Assembly (NCBI RefSeq): GCF_027579695.1
Contig: NC_083596.1
Span: 50,929,757-50,993,756, forward strand
DNA: 64,000 nucleotides
DNA from: Neoarius graeffei
Lineage: Eukaryota; Chordata; Actinopteri; Siluriformes; Ariidae
Direction: 5' to 3'
The notes below the pieces were generated by a model that searched no databases, was not told the origin of the DNA, and saw only the letters and a program-made list of their open reading frames with translations. The stretch's first letter is position 1. Each line of letters opens with the position of its first letter. Position numbers and translations under genes: made by a program. Shown here piece after piece: positions 1 to 13,800 of the stretch.

Positions 1-912
1 AATTGTAAGAGTACTTAAAATTTGTGTCTCTTTTTTCAGCAGTGATGAAAACGATTATGTAGAAAAATCAGATGTGTTTATAGAGTTTATGATTTGTTAT
101 TTTTAATAATTTATCTATTTATTTATCTTAGCGTTTCTTGTTGCTGATATTTAGCTTGATTTGTCGCGTGTTGGAGCAGAAAAAAAAACAAAAACAAAAC
201 AGTGAACTCGAAGTAAAGAGCAAATTCTAACATTTAAAATCCGAAACTGATCCTGATGATTTCCACATCCAGGGTTTACTTGTGTGTTAGAATGTCCTTG
301 ATTGAGATATAAAATGATCTGAAATCTCACAGTGACACAGAATTCATTACCTTCTTTTTGTGAAACACGCCCCTTGCGATCGTCTCAACTCATCTCAGCC
401 AATCAGAAGCAGTGGTTTTGCGGCAATTGTGTACGATATTGTTTCTCATATCTGATGGAATAAAAGCCTGTGTACAAATAAACAAAGTACACAATATCTC
501 CATGACGACAACCATAACAGCCTCCAGAACATGGCACCGTATTACGTAAAGAAGGTATTTGATAAACAAAGATGGTGATGAATTTCCCTTTGTGTGTGTT
601 TATGTAAGTTTGTCTGTCTGTGTGTCTCTGTTTGTCTGAGGAAGTCATTTACCTGCATTTGAATACTAGACTGCCTTTTTGTGTGCGTGCGTGCGTGCAT
701 GTCTGCGTGCTTTATGGGAACCAAAAATCACTTTGTGAAGACAAAAAATCCTCATAAATGATTAAATCATGTCAAGTGTCCTGAAAAAATAAAACAATCT
801 TTTATAGAAATGCAGCTTTTATTAAAATAAAACATGTAATATATGTAGAGATTTAAAAATATTTTACATAATTATTTTTCTCACATTATTTTTATTCCAA
901 GACTTCTTCTTC

Positions 913-959
<47 letters not shown>

Positions 960-1400
960 TTCCTTCAAACTGATTTCTGTGATTAATTAAGCTCAAACCT
1001 CATAACAAAGAAAACTTTGTTGCGTCGGCCTTGTAAATGACACTCAAGCTGTTACTTCTTTTTGATATTTCACTTGTATCCCTCTTTTTTATCCCTCTTT
1101 CCATCTTTTTTCCCACCCATCAACTGTGAATGGGAAATTTTTCAAACTTCTCCCATGGAGTCAACTTTCAAATGAACACCTCAAAACTCACTGGACATGT
1201 TCTGGGTAATACTTCAAAGCACTCTCCCTCTTTTCATACCTCTATCACTCCTGCTTTCTGGTTTTTCATCCCTCACTTTTCCTCCCACTGGCTTCAATTA
1301 ATCTAGCTCCTGCAGCTATCGATTTCTTTCTTTATTTCTATGTTAATATCAAACTTCGCCATCAATTTCATTTTCTTTATCTCTTGCTCGCTATCTCTCA

Positions 1401-1472
<72 letters not shown>

Positions 1473-1778
1473 GTAGAATTTTTTGCTTTGCAAGTACGAG
1501 TACTTCCTATCTTCTCTTTTTCATCTTCCTTTTCTTCTTTTTTTAAAATTTCCAGTGAGAAATTTTCTTTACATAAAAATATTTTACAGCTGATCATTAA
1601 ATGATTTTTTTCTCCATTATTATTGGACTTTGTAGCTCTTCATCGTCCAGTGAACAAAACAATCCTCATTAATTAATACAAATTTATTCAAAATATACAT
1701 TTTAATTATAAAATGTCACTAGATTTTTTGACATGGCAGACGTTTGATCTTTAGTGAGTATGTGATTAATAATGAGCG

Positions 1779-1816
<38 letters not shown>

Positions 1817-1907
1817 TGTTGAATTCCTCGCAAGTGCGATTGTTGGGGTTGAGTCTCTGATGGTTGCTGACGTTTGCATTTCTTATACAGAGGAACTCTT
1901 TAACCCA

Positions 1908-1940
<33 letters not shown>

Positions 1941-2095
1941 TCCATTAATATTACCATACATACAGCATTTTTGCAAATCTACCCTCACCCCAACCCTAAC
2001 ACACACTGACAAGGTCTGTAGGTCTCAGACTTCCTGTTTGTGAAGAATGATGGGAAAAGAACAACTGGTTCCTCTCTCAGTTTTTCTCTCTCTGT

Positions 2096-2134
<39 letters not shown>

Positions 2135-3096
2135 GGGGGGGGCTTTTGTGGCTGCACAATGAGCAGTAACCTACCTTTGTGTGAAAAAAATAAACAGAGT
2201 GAAATATGGCACTGTTTCACACTTGGTGAGCAACACGCCTGGAGAAACCTCAGTGTGGTTATACTAAAAACTTCTCTGAACTACACACACACACACACAC
2301 ACACACATAAACAAGCCACTTACTTTTGTCTGAAGTCATTTCACATGTTTCCAGTGGAACCATCTCTGTCCTTGTGTCTTTTTCATTTCTGGACAAAAAC
2401 ATCAGCCATTTTTAGAAACATGAAGTTTCTGGATGGAGGAAAGTGAAAGTGACTCTCCTGTGATCCGCGTGTGCATCGAACTTTCAAATGAGAGTGATGA
2501 AACAGAGTTCTGTGCCATTTTTACAACAGCTACATTAACCAGTGCAACACGAGCTAACAGCAGTCACGTTAACAAACTCGTTCAGCTAATCAGCTTCATT
2601 AACGCTGCAGTGAGGTTAAATATCAACATTTATACAGCATGTCTGTTCTTTTCCCAAATCCGAAGAATCTCAGTTTTAGGGAAGATGATGATCAACGTCT
2701 TTCTTTGTGTTCCGTAAAAACTATTAACTGAAATCTGTCTGAGGTCTGACATTTTCTGTAGATTGTTTTTGGGTTTATTATGCCACAAAAAAGGAAGAGT
2801 GATGAGTTTAATGTGTGTGAAAGCTCACAGCACAGAAACACACACGCACACACACACACACCGCACGCTTCCTACTGAACATCTGACCGTTAGAGAGCTA
2901 TCTCTATTAGTGGTCATGTCACACATTCCTTCTGTTTCCTGCCCGTGTGCGTGTGTGTGTTTTGAAAATGTGAAAGGTACATAGTGACCTAAGTCAAACA
3001 GAACAGAGAGATGGGAAAGCAAACAAAGTGAGGGGGAAACAAAAAGAGAAAGATGAAGATTTCTGGCCTTGATCCTCTGTAAGACTACTGCTGATC

Positions 3097-3132
<36 letters not shown>

Positions 3133-3245
3133 GCTTATTATGCATTCTTAATTTATGGGAACATTTGTTCATTATTCAGCCCCCACACCCATACACACGT
3201 CATTATGTTCTCTGATTAGAGGTTATTTGTCTTCATTTAGAGACA

Positions 3246-3288
<43 letters not shown>

Positions 3289-3549
3289 TCTTATGTATTT
3301 CGATTATTGATAGATTTGGTTCTCACAAAGCACCAAACCCCTGCACACACGCGTGCACACACACACCACACACACACTATGTATTACTAATGTAGGTATA
3401 TCTGGTCCTCATTAAGTGCATATAAATTGTGTGTGTGTGTGTGTTGCTTCTGTTACATTTTAAACATTTTCAGGACATGTCGTCTCAGCTGACATAAACA
3501 TGTTGACACATTTTTTTGTTTCATCTCTCTCTCTCTCTCTCTCTCTCAG
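1..3549. repeat. intron sequence with many microsatellites
   Basis: No exon seen. It holds (TAT)n at 915-958, (ATCT)n at 1403-1471, and CA/GT arrays near 1783-1815, 1908-1936, 2099-2132, 2283-2307, 3096-3130 and 3246-3284. Between 3130 and 3430 a degenerate unit recurs beside the CA arrays (TTATGTATT...GGTCCTCA...). Presumably gab3 intron 1, since the PH exon starts at 3550. Confidence 0.7.
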
Positions 3550-3877
3550 GCATGGAGGAAGCGATGGTTCGTCCTCCGGCGTGGACGGATGAGTGGAGAT
3601 CCAGATGTTCTTGAGTACTTTCGCAGTAAGACTTCACGGAAGCCTATTCGTTCCATCAACCTGCAGGAATGTGAGGTAGCAGCGGAGGTGGAGTCAGGCC
3701 GGGAGCTGGAGTGGGGGGCGTGGCCTGTCAAACGGCACCTGGCCAGTCAGCACTTATTTGTGGTGAAGACGTCAACACGTGTGTTCTACCTGCTGGCCAA
3801 GACGGCTGAGGAGATGAACTGCTGGGTGAGGAACATTGGCCAGATCTGCACCTTCAGCACTTTCAACCAAAGCACAG
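3550..3877 (+). CDS. gab3: gab3 PH-domain exon
   Basis: Opens after a (CT)n tract ending in CAG and closes at CACAG|GTGACA in phase 1. It encodes AWRKRWFVLRRGRM, then LEYF, KPIRSINL, FVVKTSTRVFYLLAKT and a final helix with the PH tryptophan (MNCWVRNIGQ). This is most of the phosphoinositide-binding PH domain. Strand beta-1 would be in the missing first exon. A (CA)n array starts just after the donor. Confidence 0.93.
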
Positions 3878-3879
3878 GT

Positions 3880-3922
<43 letters not shown>

Positions 3923-5147
3923 CAACACACACACCCTTATAGATCCAGACACACAGCGACACACCTGTTCAGGTGCATCCAAATGGAACGTTGTGACTTT
4001 GTTTTTTCGACATGCCACAGTGAACACACGACTCCGTTGCCCTTCAAACGGTTAGAATCAGAATACTGTTGTTGGGCAACTGGAGAATACAAACAGCATG
4101 CACACATTAGCTAATCACTGAGGCTAACGGTTAATCGGGTTCACCTTGCAGTGTTTTATCCAGACATGAAGTCACAGCGGCATCGAAAATGAGACAAAAT
4201 AAACCGGAATGTCAACATTTACCTCAGATGTGTTGGTAAATTTATAAATAAAAAAAAAGATTCTCTTTGGCTAAAACACTTAGGGCGTATTCACACCTAC
4301 GTTGTTTGGTCTGGACCAAACGACCAAACGAACCAAATTTCCCTTGGTCCGGACCTTTTGGGTTGGTCTGAATACAAACCACCGAACTCTGGTCTGGACC
4401 AAACAAGCGGACCGAGACCGAGCTGCAAGGTCAGACTCGGTCCGGACCAAAGGAACCCTGGTGCGGACCTTTTGGAGGTGTGAAAGCAAACCGGACTTAA
4501 TCTGACAGTTTTGCTTTTTTGTACCTCGGGAGCTTCCGTTGTTTGTCCAGCATTATGGGAAACAGAGTCTTGACACTCCACCGCAAAGTGCAAACACTGT
4601 TTCGGTTGTCAAGGGAACCTTACAACAGTCGTTCAGTCATTCAGACCAGTGGTAGGCTAGACTACAGAGTACAAAAAATGAGTAGGGGGCAAACGTGGGC
4701 CGAGGAAGAAACGCGTACCCTTGTGGATATATGGGCAGATGTCCACATATCTGAGCTTTTGGAGAGAACACACAAAAATGCTGACGGGTTTGCTGTATTC
4801 AGTGAGAAAATGAAGGAGAAGGGGTTCACGCGCTCCCCAGAACAGCGCTTTGTGCGCGTGTCGTCTCTGACCAATAGCTGAACGACCTCAGGGCGCGTGG
4901 CTTTGTTGACAGATTTTGGTCCGCTTACTAAAATGTACAGTGTGAAAGCGAACCGCACCAAAATGAAAAAATAAAAAAAAAACATTTGGTTCGGACCAAA
5001 GCAAGTGAACTATCGAACTATCCTGGTCTGAATACACCCTTAGACTTAGCATCAAGCGCTAACACATCTGTATTATCAACACTTGTGTCAGTTCAGTGGC
5101 AAGAGATTTATAGATACAAGAGCGTTGTTTCCGACCCCTCATATGCT

Positions 5148-5197
<50 letters not shown>

Positions 5198-5466
5198 GTC
5201 TTCCTCCTTTTCCTGTCAACAGTTGAGTGTTTCTAGCTGGTTTTGCTGAGATATAACATTCAGAATGCGAATATTAACAGAACAAGAGAAAGAGAAAAAG
5301 AAATGCAAATGTATTGTTGTTTATGACTTTATCTTCCTCTCTCACTTGTCCTCCATCTCCTCTGTCATAACACTCTACTCTCACTCTCTCCTAAATTCAA
5401 ATTAGCATTCAAATAAGCTTTTATTAGCATAGCGGGTGCAATCATGTAACCAGATCTATAAATTTT

Positions 5467-5502
<36 letters not shown>

Positions 5503-6527
5503 AGCAACAAGATCTGTTTTTAAACCGTAATAATATGTTCGCAGAGTGCTACAAACAAACTAATCTAAACTAGCGAGCAGCACAAGGTCCGAATTTGAGC
5601 TAACGGTAAGATATGTTAGCATAATACAGCAGGATACAGAGACGTTAGTGAGGTCTGAGGAAAAGCTGGTGTATTTTTAGCAATGTGCTAGCATATTCTG
5701 TATCACAATGCAACTTAGCAAAGTGCTAAAAATAAGCACTAAAAGTCCCGACATCATGACACATTGGCATTACCCCTGAAACTAACAACAGGAAATGATG
5801 TCATCCAGTTATAAAATAAAACGAAACAAAACTGTTGAAAACAGTCATTCGCTAACATTTAGCAAAGCAGAGACCTAATAATATTCCACGTCTGAGCATA
5901 TTTGGTGTGATGTTTTTGTCTTGGAATGATACACTGAACAAAAATGAACCTACAACTTCGTATTAAATAAATAAATAAAGCTACCAAAAAAGTTAAATCT
6001 AGCCATTTTTAGCTTGAGCTAACAGTGACACCTGCAGTGTGACCTGGCCAAGCGCTAACAGGCTTTCATGAGTATAAAGAGAGGCAGTGAAATACGAGCG
6101 AGCTGTTAGCAGTTAGCTCATCGTCCTTGCTAACACCAAGCAATCACATGGTACCATAAATTAGCAAAGAGCTAGCAAAAGGAAGATGATTAGTGATAGC
6201 TGAGACGTTTGTTTACTCTTGGAGGTAAATGTTACAGTTGGAAATATTTGTTTCTCTGCTGTCCTGGTGACAAACTTCTGGTAAAATCACACACACACGC
6301 GCACACACACAGACATACATACACACACACACACAGTGTATGTAATCAGAAGCATGCATGCACATGCTCGAACAGATACAGGTTCACACCCATTGGCGTC
6401 ACACACACACACACACACACACACAGCAAGTACGTAAACATAGAAACCCCAAGTTTACACATTACTCACAAAGATAACAAAGATGGTAAAGCTAGAAATT
6501 GACAGGTTGAGTATCTAAGACAACAGT

Positions 6528-6583
<56 letters not shown>

Positions 6584-9500
6584 TGCATGCAGTCCTCCCA
6601 GATTCCTAAAACAACATTAAGCGTCTTCAGCGTGGTGCTGATTGGTCAAGGTGACGAGGAGAGTCGCTTTGCGTGACTTTCATTCTGTGGGTTTTATCAC
6701 GAGTTTTGGCAAAACATCAACAATAAATTAATTTGAATATAACTATTTATATTATTTTATTTATAATTATAACACAGTGCTGCCGAATCCTGGACTCTAA
6801 TTGGTCAGAAGGTGTTGATGAATGTTCTCCAACAGCAGCTCTGACAGAAGTGCAGCTGCAAACCACAGCTTTATATTAACGCCTGCGTTCTGATACTTGT
6901 TTCTATTGACCCTTCCCACTCACGTGACCTTCGTAAACGCGACCGCCATTTTGGACATGAAGTGGACTTCGGTTCGAATCGGTTTGAATGCGAGGAAGAT
7001 GACAAACGAAAAACATAAAAGAAAAAGGAGCGAGATGCAGAAAACACCTTCACTATCCAGCGACGTAGGGCATTTACAGGGCGAGCAGAGGGAGAGGTAT
7101 TTGCAAAAATTGAGGTTAGCAGGCTTAGAGAACGACGTTTACCTGCTTCCACCAGGATTGTTCACTGACGTACGGAAGTACACGAAGCCCTCGTCTTTAC
7201 CTGACTTCGGCCCACATGATCTGTATACCTATGCAACAATAATACCTAACACACATTTAAGTATCCGTTGTAAAGACGTGAAACTCGTCGAGTGACGAGT
7301 GTGTTCATTGATAAGCTAACACAATCTAAAAGTAGACATACCATCACACTGCCCTGGCGCTGTGTACAGTTTACCTTCTATGGTTTGTGCACTCACTATT
7401 TGCCATTACTTTCTCTAACCGTTGTTACAGATTACAGGGAACGGCCTGGATTTAAGAGACAAATACATGTCCCTCTTGTTTTGAACACTTATTTGTAGGA
7501 CATTACCTCTGATCTGTCCTACAGTCTACCAACAGCAAAGGAACACAATGTTAGCTAATGTCGTTAGCTAATAGCTACTACAGAAGAACAAAGAGGTTAC
7601 AATGGGTTATTTTAACCTATTTGGTTACACACTCGCTGCCACAAAATGTTAACAGCAATGTAATGCCTTTTCTGGCTAATTTTATTCGTCTTACCTCCAA
7701 CAAAGTGCTCACTACACAAGCGTTGGTATGCCGAGGGCTGCCAATCTTTCCTGTTAATGGCCGCTATCCATCTTCTCCGTCGGTCAGCATCTGTCGGGAT
7801 CCGATAAAATGATAAATCTTGCCTTGTGTGTTGATGGTTACTACATCCAGGTGCACAACAATATAATGGCATGATGGAAGTCTTGCTGAAAGTAAAAACT
7901 TTCTTTGATGGCTATATTCCTTTCGATGCTTCGCCGTCGTTCCTCGTTGTTGGCTGTGGTAGACTACTGGTAGTTCATGTCCAAAATGGCAGCCGCATTT
8001 GTCGTGACATCACGTGGGATGGGTCAATAGGAACAGATCATTCACATTCACAGGAACGTGTGCAGCGGAATTTATGACCACCTTATTAGGAACCCCCATA
8101 TATCCACCTGCTGTTTTCTGCAGTCCTCCAATCAGCCAATGCACGATGCATCAAATCCCGCAGATACAAATCAAGAGCTTCAGTTAATGTTCAAACATCA
8201 GAACGGGAAAAATTGTGAAAACGGGAAAAATGGTGCAGAAAACAATCATCAAGTGAGTGAGCGACAGTTCTGTGGGTGGAAACAAATGCCTTGTTGATAA
8301 GAGAGGGTCAGAGATCAGAAAATGGGCAGATTGGAGGTGGTTCAAGCTTTTCTTTTTTGCCAGGAAGGATATAGTAACTCATATAATCACTCTTTACAAC
8401 CGTGGTGAGCAGAAAAGCAGAGGTGGAAAAACTGGATTGACAAAGTAAAAGTCCTGCTTAGGTTTTCCTTCTGCCTGTGCTCTCAACACAGGTGATTTCA
8501 CCAATTAGCTCATCAACCTGGCTTAGGGGATGTGTTAATTAGGATCAGCTGGTTCATTGAATTGGCTGGAGCAAAAATGTGGCAGGGTTTTTACTTTCTG
8601 CACCCGGGTTTTTCCACCTCTGCAGAAAAGCATCTCAGCATGCAACAGTGAACAGAAGAACACATTGGGTTCCACTCCTGCAGCCAAGAACAGGGATCTT
8701 AGAATCAACAACAAGTTCCTATTAAAGTGGCCGGCGAGTGTATTGTATCAAATTCATATAATTCCAGGTGTAGAAGTAGTTTCAAAAGTTACACATGGCC
8801 GCTTTAAATGGTGTCCGATAATAATAGGACAATGAGGTGAGTATGCTGTCGGAGTAAACAAAAAAAGCACAATCACTTGACCAGAGGTATGTAATTATGA
8901 CAGATCTAGAAGTAGTTTGAAAAGTTACAGACAGCCGCTTTAAGCATTTTCCCTACACAAATAAATAAATCCATCAGTAGGACGATGAGTTGAATAAGAT
9001 ATCAGTGCGGAGAAAACAGTAACCGCGTCACAATGATGTAATTATTACAGGTGGAGAAACAGTTTTAGATGTGACAGAGGGTGAGATCACACTGAGATGA
9101 ATAAGCTGTGGAGAAAACACAGTCACTGCACCAGAGGTAGCGCCAGAGATTAAACTGGGCCGGAGCCCTCTGGAGCTCAGCTCCGTCTCCTCGCCTCGGC
9201 AGTACAGCCAGCAGGAGCTGAGCTCCCTCTGCTTCAGTGTTTATAATAATATAATACTTTTATTCATTTTCATCTATTCTAGAAACACCATCAATACGAG
9301 AGTTCGTCAATCATGATTTCGACAACAACAAAAAAAATAAGCTAAAGTGAATTACACCCATCAATTTAAAAAAAAACATTTTCTTTGGAATTATCAGTGA
9401 ATGCGCATGCGCTGCGAGAATGCGCGACATCACACAGCATCATCATACGTTTAATGTTAACGTTAATGGACTTCAGCTCGAGAAACCGTCTGTCATACTT

Positions 9501-10772
9501 TATATTTTATGAGGATTTATGTCGTACGAAGTTGTAACTATCTGCTAAACACAATGCCTTAGCAAAGTAGACAGAGGTAAGTCATGGTTCTTTTGTTTAT
9601 TTTGTCTTTAGTTGAGAAACTTTCTAGTGCAGCAGACGACATAAGTAGCGTTAGCTAACGCTGACAGACAGGATGCTAGTCGAAAAATTCACACCTCTAT
9701 TTGCTGAAATTCAGATCTTTTTGTCTGTAGTTCTGTCATATTTTATCTTCATTTACTAAGTTGTAGCTGTTTTTAGCTTTTAGGTAAATATCAGAAAATT
9801 GAGTTAGCAAATTTAATGGATGCCCGCTAACCTGTCTTTGCGCAGGGAACGCTAGCAAACCTCCCTCGTGACAGTGAGAACTGGCAGCCTGGACTTTTCC
9901 ATTGGCTCGCGCGCTCCACTCCCAATCCAGTGTTGCTTTGGTCAGCCAAAGTGATGAGGTTGCTGTGGGGCACTGAGACTGGACTAAATAACAAAATTAA
10001 ACGATTCAGACATCCCAAGTCTCCCGGACGCTCTGGGAGTCTCCCATATTTAGACAGTGGCCCTCGCGCGCCCGCGAGTGATATAACATTTCCTGTAAGT
10101 TGTTTTTTTTTCATTCGTGCTAAAGAAGCTATCATTTTAAAGCTGAAACGATTTGATGATGAGAGAGATAGAGGTCGTCTGTTAAGGTATACATCTGCAA
10201 AAATACTACATGGGACTGATCACACTCTCCCTCGCTCCCCCCGTCTCACCCTCTCCCACTCGCACATTTCACTTGCCAGTGGGAGGAGCCACCAGAACCA
10301 ATAGCAGAGGCAGCGCGAGTGAGTGACGGTGAGACGGGGGAGCGAGGGAGGGAGAGAGTGAGCATCAGTCCAGACCATACCTGTCAACTTTGAGGTTTGA
10401 AAAAAAGGGATATTTCCCAGATTTTTAACTCCAAATAAGGGAAAATTTCGGAAAGTCATCCCCTTCACCAAAAGTGGGTGTGTAGTTGAATGGGGGGCAA
10501 TTTTCTATCTAGTATTTGTGATTTCCTGTACTCTGGTGCATGTTGGTGATAGCCAAGACCCAAACTCAATATGCTTATGGTTTATAGAGTGCATTTGTGA
10601 ATAAACTATACATTTATTTTTATTTGCTTTCAGTGGTACCAGTTATTTCCCAAATTAAGGGCTAAAATACGTATCTTATGTTAAAATAAGAAAGGTCATT
10701 ATATAACCAGTCAATAAATTCAATTCCATTGCAGTTTATTATGGTTTTACCATAGTCATGGCCTCGGAACAC

Positions 10773-10840
<68 letters not shown>

Positions 10841-13800
10841 GTAATAAAGAGTAATAAAGAGTAATATAAAATATTAAACCAAGAGTGATTTAAAATGGGT
10901 AAGTTTCAGATAGAAAATAAAATAGACAATGAGTGGATAAAACAGTTAATACACCAATTAGTTTACACTAGGCTATTTATGAGGTCTTAGCCAGGACATA
11001 CTTAATGTAAACATGTGTAGCTTACCTTTGATTATTTGGGAGGCTTTCGTTTTCCCCATGGAAAATTTCTTTGCGATGGAAGAGTCTGGGAACATTCCAG
11101 CCACGCACTTGTTGAAATCATCAAAGAAAGAGAGGCTAATGTTTTTCTTAGCTATTAGCATCGCCATCTTCACCTCAGACCTAATCACTTGTTCAGCCTC
11201 GCCTCCGGACGTAGTTCTGTAATTACTGATGCCTGAGAGGGCGGGGACGTGAATTCATGGCCCGACTTCCTGCTGTAAACTCCTGTCAGAGGCGCGTCAT
11301 GAATTCTGGACCTACCGACTTTTTTATATTGTGAAAATACGGGACTTTTATATAATGTGAAAATGCGGGATATTTTCGGGAAAATAAAAAAATGGGAAGA
11401 CAGTGGAAAATAAGTCAAAATAAGGGAGCTCCCGGGAAAAACGGGAGGGTTGACAGGTATGGTCCAGACATGTGGAATCCAACCAAACATGTTAAGAAGT
11501 GGGTTTTGACCCGGAGGTCGGCAGACGATAGCATGTAGACAGAGACAGGAAAGGCAGGAGAAACTTGATCTAAGTCCTATAGACCTCTTCGCATGTTTGT
11601 AAACAAACCGACCGTTGCTAGGATGCGCGCCCAGCCTGGACTCAGAAACAATGGCGCTGCCCACAGACCGGCATTATGAGCTGTCAGATTGTGCAAAACA
11701 ATTGTCGTTACAAGATCGAGAATGCTACATAAATAAGTTAACTCTAACAAGTGGACATCGCCTACCGGATCCGCATTTAATTAAAGAGTGGACGGACGAT
11801 GTTAGTAAGTTTTCCTCTGATACCTGAAGGCAGTCATACTATTTACAAAAAATGTCAAACTCAAAAAAAAAAAAACTATTTACAAAAGTAGCCTGCCATC
11901 AACATTCTGGTTACAGCGAGACTACAACTTGATTAACAATGGGACATTCATATTCATTTTGTTTTAATCAAATCATGCCAGTGATGTGATGGCAATGTGG
12001 CTTTAGCTACAACAGCAAATACCTGTGGTTGGTAGAAGAGAGCAACTGGACTTGCTTGAAAAGTCTTGAAGACGTTTCGCCTCTCGTCCGAAAAGTATCC
12101 TCAGTTCTGTCTGTCTAATAGGGAGTATCAAGTATTTATCCTCTCATGGATCATAATAGAATCCGAATCAGAATGCTGATGGCTGCATTGCAGGTGGCTG
12201 ATAGATGTCTTAGACACCCACCTCTGTTCAGTGACGGTCGTTCCAGGTTGACAAAAATGAACGATCCTCTCTGGCTAAGATGTCTGCCAGTTTTCTGGAA
12301 GTCCTCTCATACTCCCGCACCAGTGAAGGGATCTCATCCCAAAGTGCGTAGAAACATATCTGTGAAGATACTCAGTCATCCAGGTACATAGTAATCTGTG
12401 GTTGGTAGAAGAGAGCAACTGGACTTGCTTGAAAAGTCTTGAAGACCAACCACAGATTACTATGTACCTGGATGACTGAGTGTCTTCACAGAAACAGCAA
12501 ATACCAACACTAAACAGAAATTTGCAGGAGGTAATGGCATGAAAGGAATGATAGTGTAAAGAGTGCAGCTAAGAGAAATCAGAGCTGCGTAAAAAGCGAG
12601 AGGCAGAGAGCAGAAATGAAACTGAACGGGGCGGGAGCTAGGTTAGAGCAGTCAACGTAAGTTGGCATTTAGAGTGAGGGCACACAATTTTACCTTTCCA
12701 TCCTTGCTTTAAAATTGTGATTTTCGGCGTACACAAATAATGATGGCACAAAATCTGGACTGCTTGAGTCAAGCGAGACCTCTCCTACAAACAAAACTGC
12801 ATGCAAAGCTAAGTTAACATGCTAACAATATTCATTACATTGTGTAACTATGACCCAGCTAATCAGACAAACGTTACCAAAGTATTTTGCTACATCAATA
12901 AACGAAGACTAGAAAGAATAAAAAAGAAAGATTTAATAAATAGCCTGATCTTACCTGTGATGAAGTGGGTGCTGCAAACCCGCGCATTTTTGATGGTGCT
13001 TTCATCCCAGTCTACACGTTTGATGGCTTGTAGCCATAGACGTCGGCGATTTTTTTGGAATGGGTGAGATCCTGCTGGAATTCTGTACATTTTAACCCCA
13101 TCACTGCTACGATTCTGACACCCGACAACACAACAACTAGGCATTTCTTCCAAATATTTCTTCTCGTCTCTACCGTCGCTGAGTCTTTTTTGAGTCCAGG
13201 CTGCACGCGCAATTTCCTCTTACGTATGAATGACGTTTACTGCGAACGGGTCTATTTGGAAAGTTGTAAATTAAATTGTCATGCCTGGCTATTGCTGATA
13301 TGTGGTTTGATGTTGTCAGTAAGTTTAGCAAACAATTGATTTGACTGATGTAGATTTATGGTGTGAGATGTAAAGAACTATTGTTAATATATGAATTGAT
13401 GGTGTGAGATGTAAACAAGTAATGCAAATAATAGTGTAGATTGATAATGTACATCAAAGTCAAAGTCCTTCCCACGCCTTACAGTACCTGGTATTCCTAG
13501 GCAGTCTCCCACTCAAGTACTAACCAGGCCCAACCTGTATGTGGCGCATCGGGCGGCGCCGATCTCCGTTTCCATAGCCCTCGGCCTCTCGCCTATTACA
13601 TAGCAAGGGTTACAGTGGGGGGCTAGTCCTCTGGTAACCACGAGAGTTTAACTCCCCATGCACATCTGTATTGCAGCGTGCCTTGCCAGATGGCAGTAGG
13701 TATCATTTTTATGATGGTCTTTGGTATGACCCGACCGTGAATAGAACTCACGATCTCCCAATCGAGAGGCGGACACGCTACCACTAGGCCACTAGTTGGT

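Larger units (their letters stand above)
6907..8026. mobile_element. two-gene THAP DNA transposon, ISL2EU-like, deletion derivative
   Basis: Ends TGACCCTTCCCACTCACGTG and the inverted CACGTGGGATGGGTCA are flanked by AT on each side (6905-6906, 8027-8028). Further in, GCCATTTTGGACATGAA recurs inverted. A + strand ORF lies at the left end and a - strand THAP exon at the right end, so the two genes converge. This layout and the 2-bp duplication match what I know of ISL2EU transposons (THAP transposase plus a YqaJ-nuclease protein), but neither catalytic domain remains. Confidence 0.65.
11581..13253. mobile_element. second two-gene THAP transposon, ISL2EU-like
   Basis: Ends AGACCTCTTCGCATG and the inverted form of AGACCCGTTCGCAG are flanked by AT (11579-11580, 13254-13255). 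The subterminal block CAGCCTGGACTCA is also inverted. The left end carries a + strand exon with donor (11651-11804), the right end a - strand THAP exon (12955-13153), the same convergent layout as 6907-8026 though the sequences differ. A Penelope-like insertion sits inside. Confidence 0.65.

Noticed and set aside
1719..2012. ORFs made of Cys-Val or Thr-His runs (here and at ~20 other places)
   Set aside because: Translations of (GT)n or (CA)n microsatellites.
9827..10304. Overlapping 100-124-codon ORFs in a GC-richer stretch
   Set aside because: Both strands open, no domain and no splice sites that match gab3; left as unclassified.
7695..13153. THAP-domain host genes
   Set aside because: Each THAP exon lies just inside the inverted end of a transposon with AT duplication and has no downstream exons; transposon relics.
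13476..13531. 5S rRNA gene fragment
   Set aside because: Only the 3' half is present and it is inside a SINE, without the A box and terminator of a real 5S gene.
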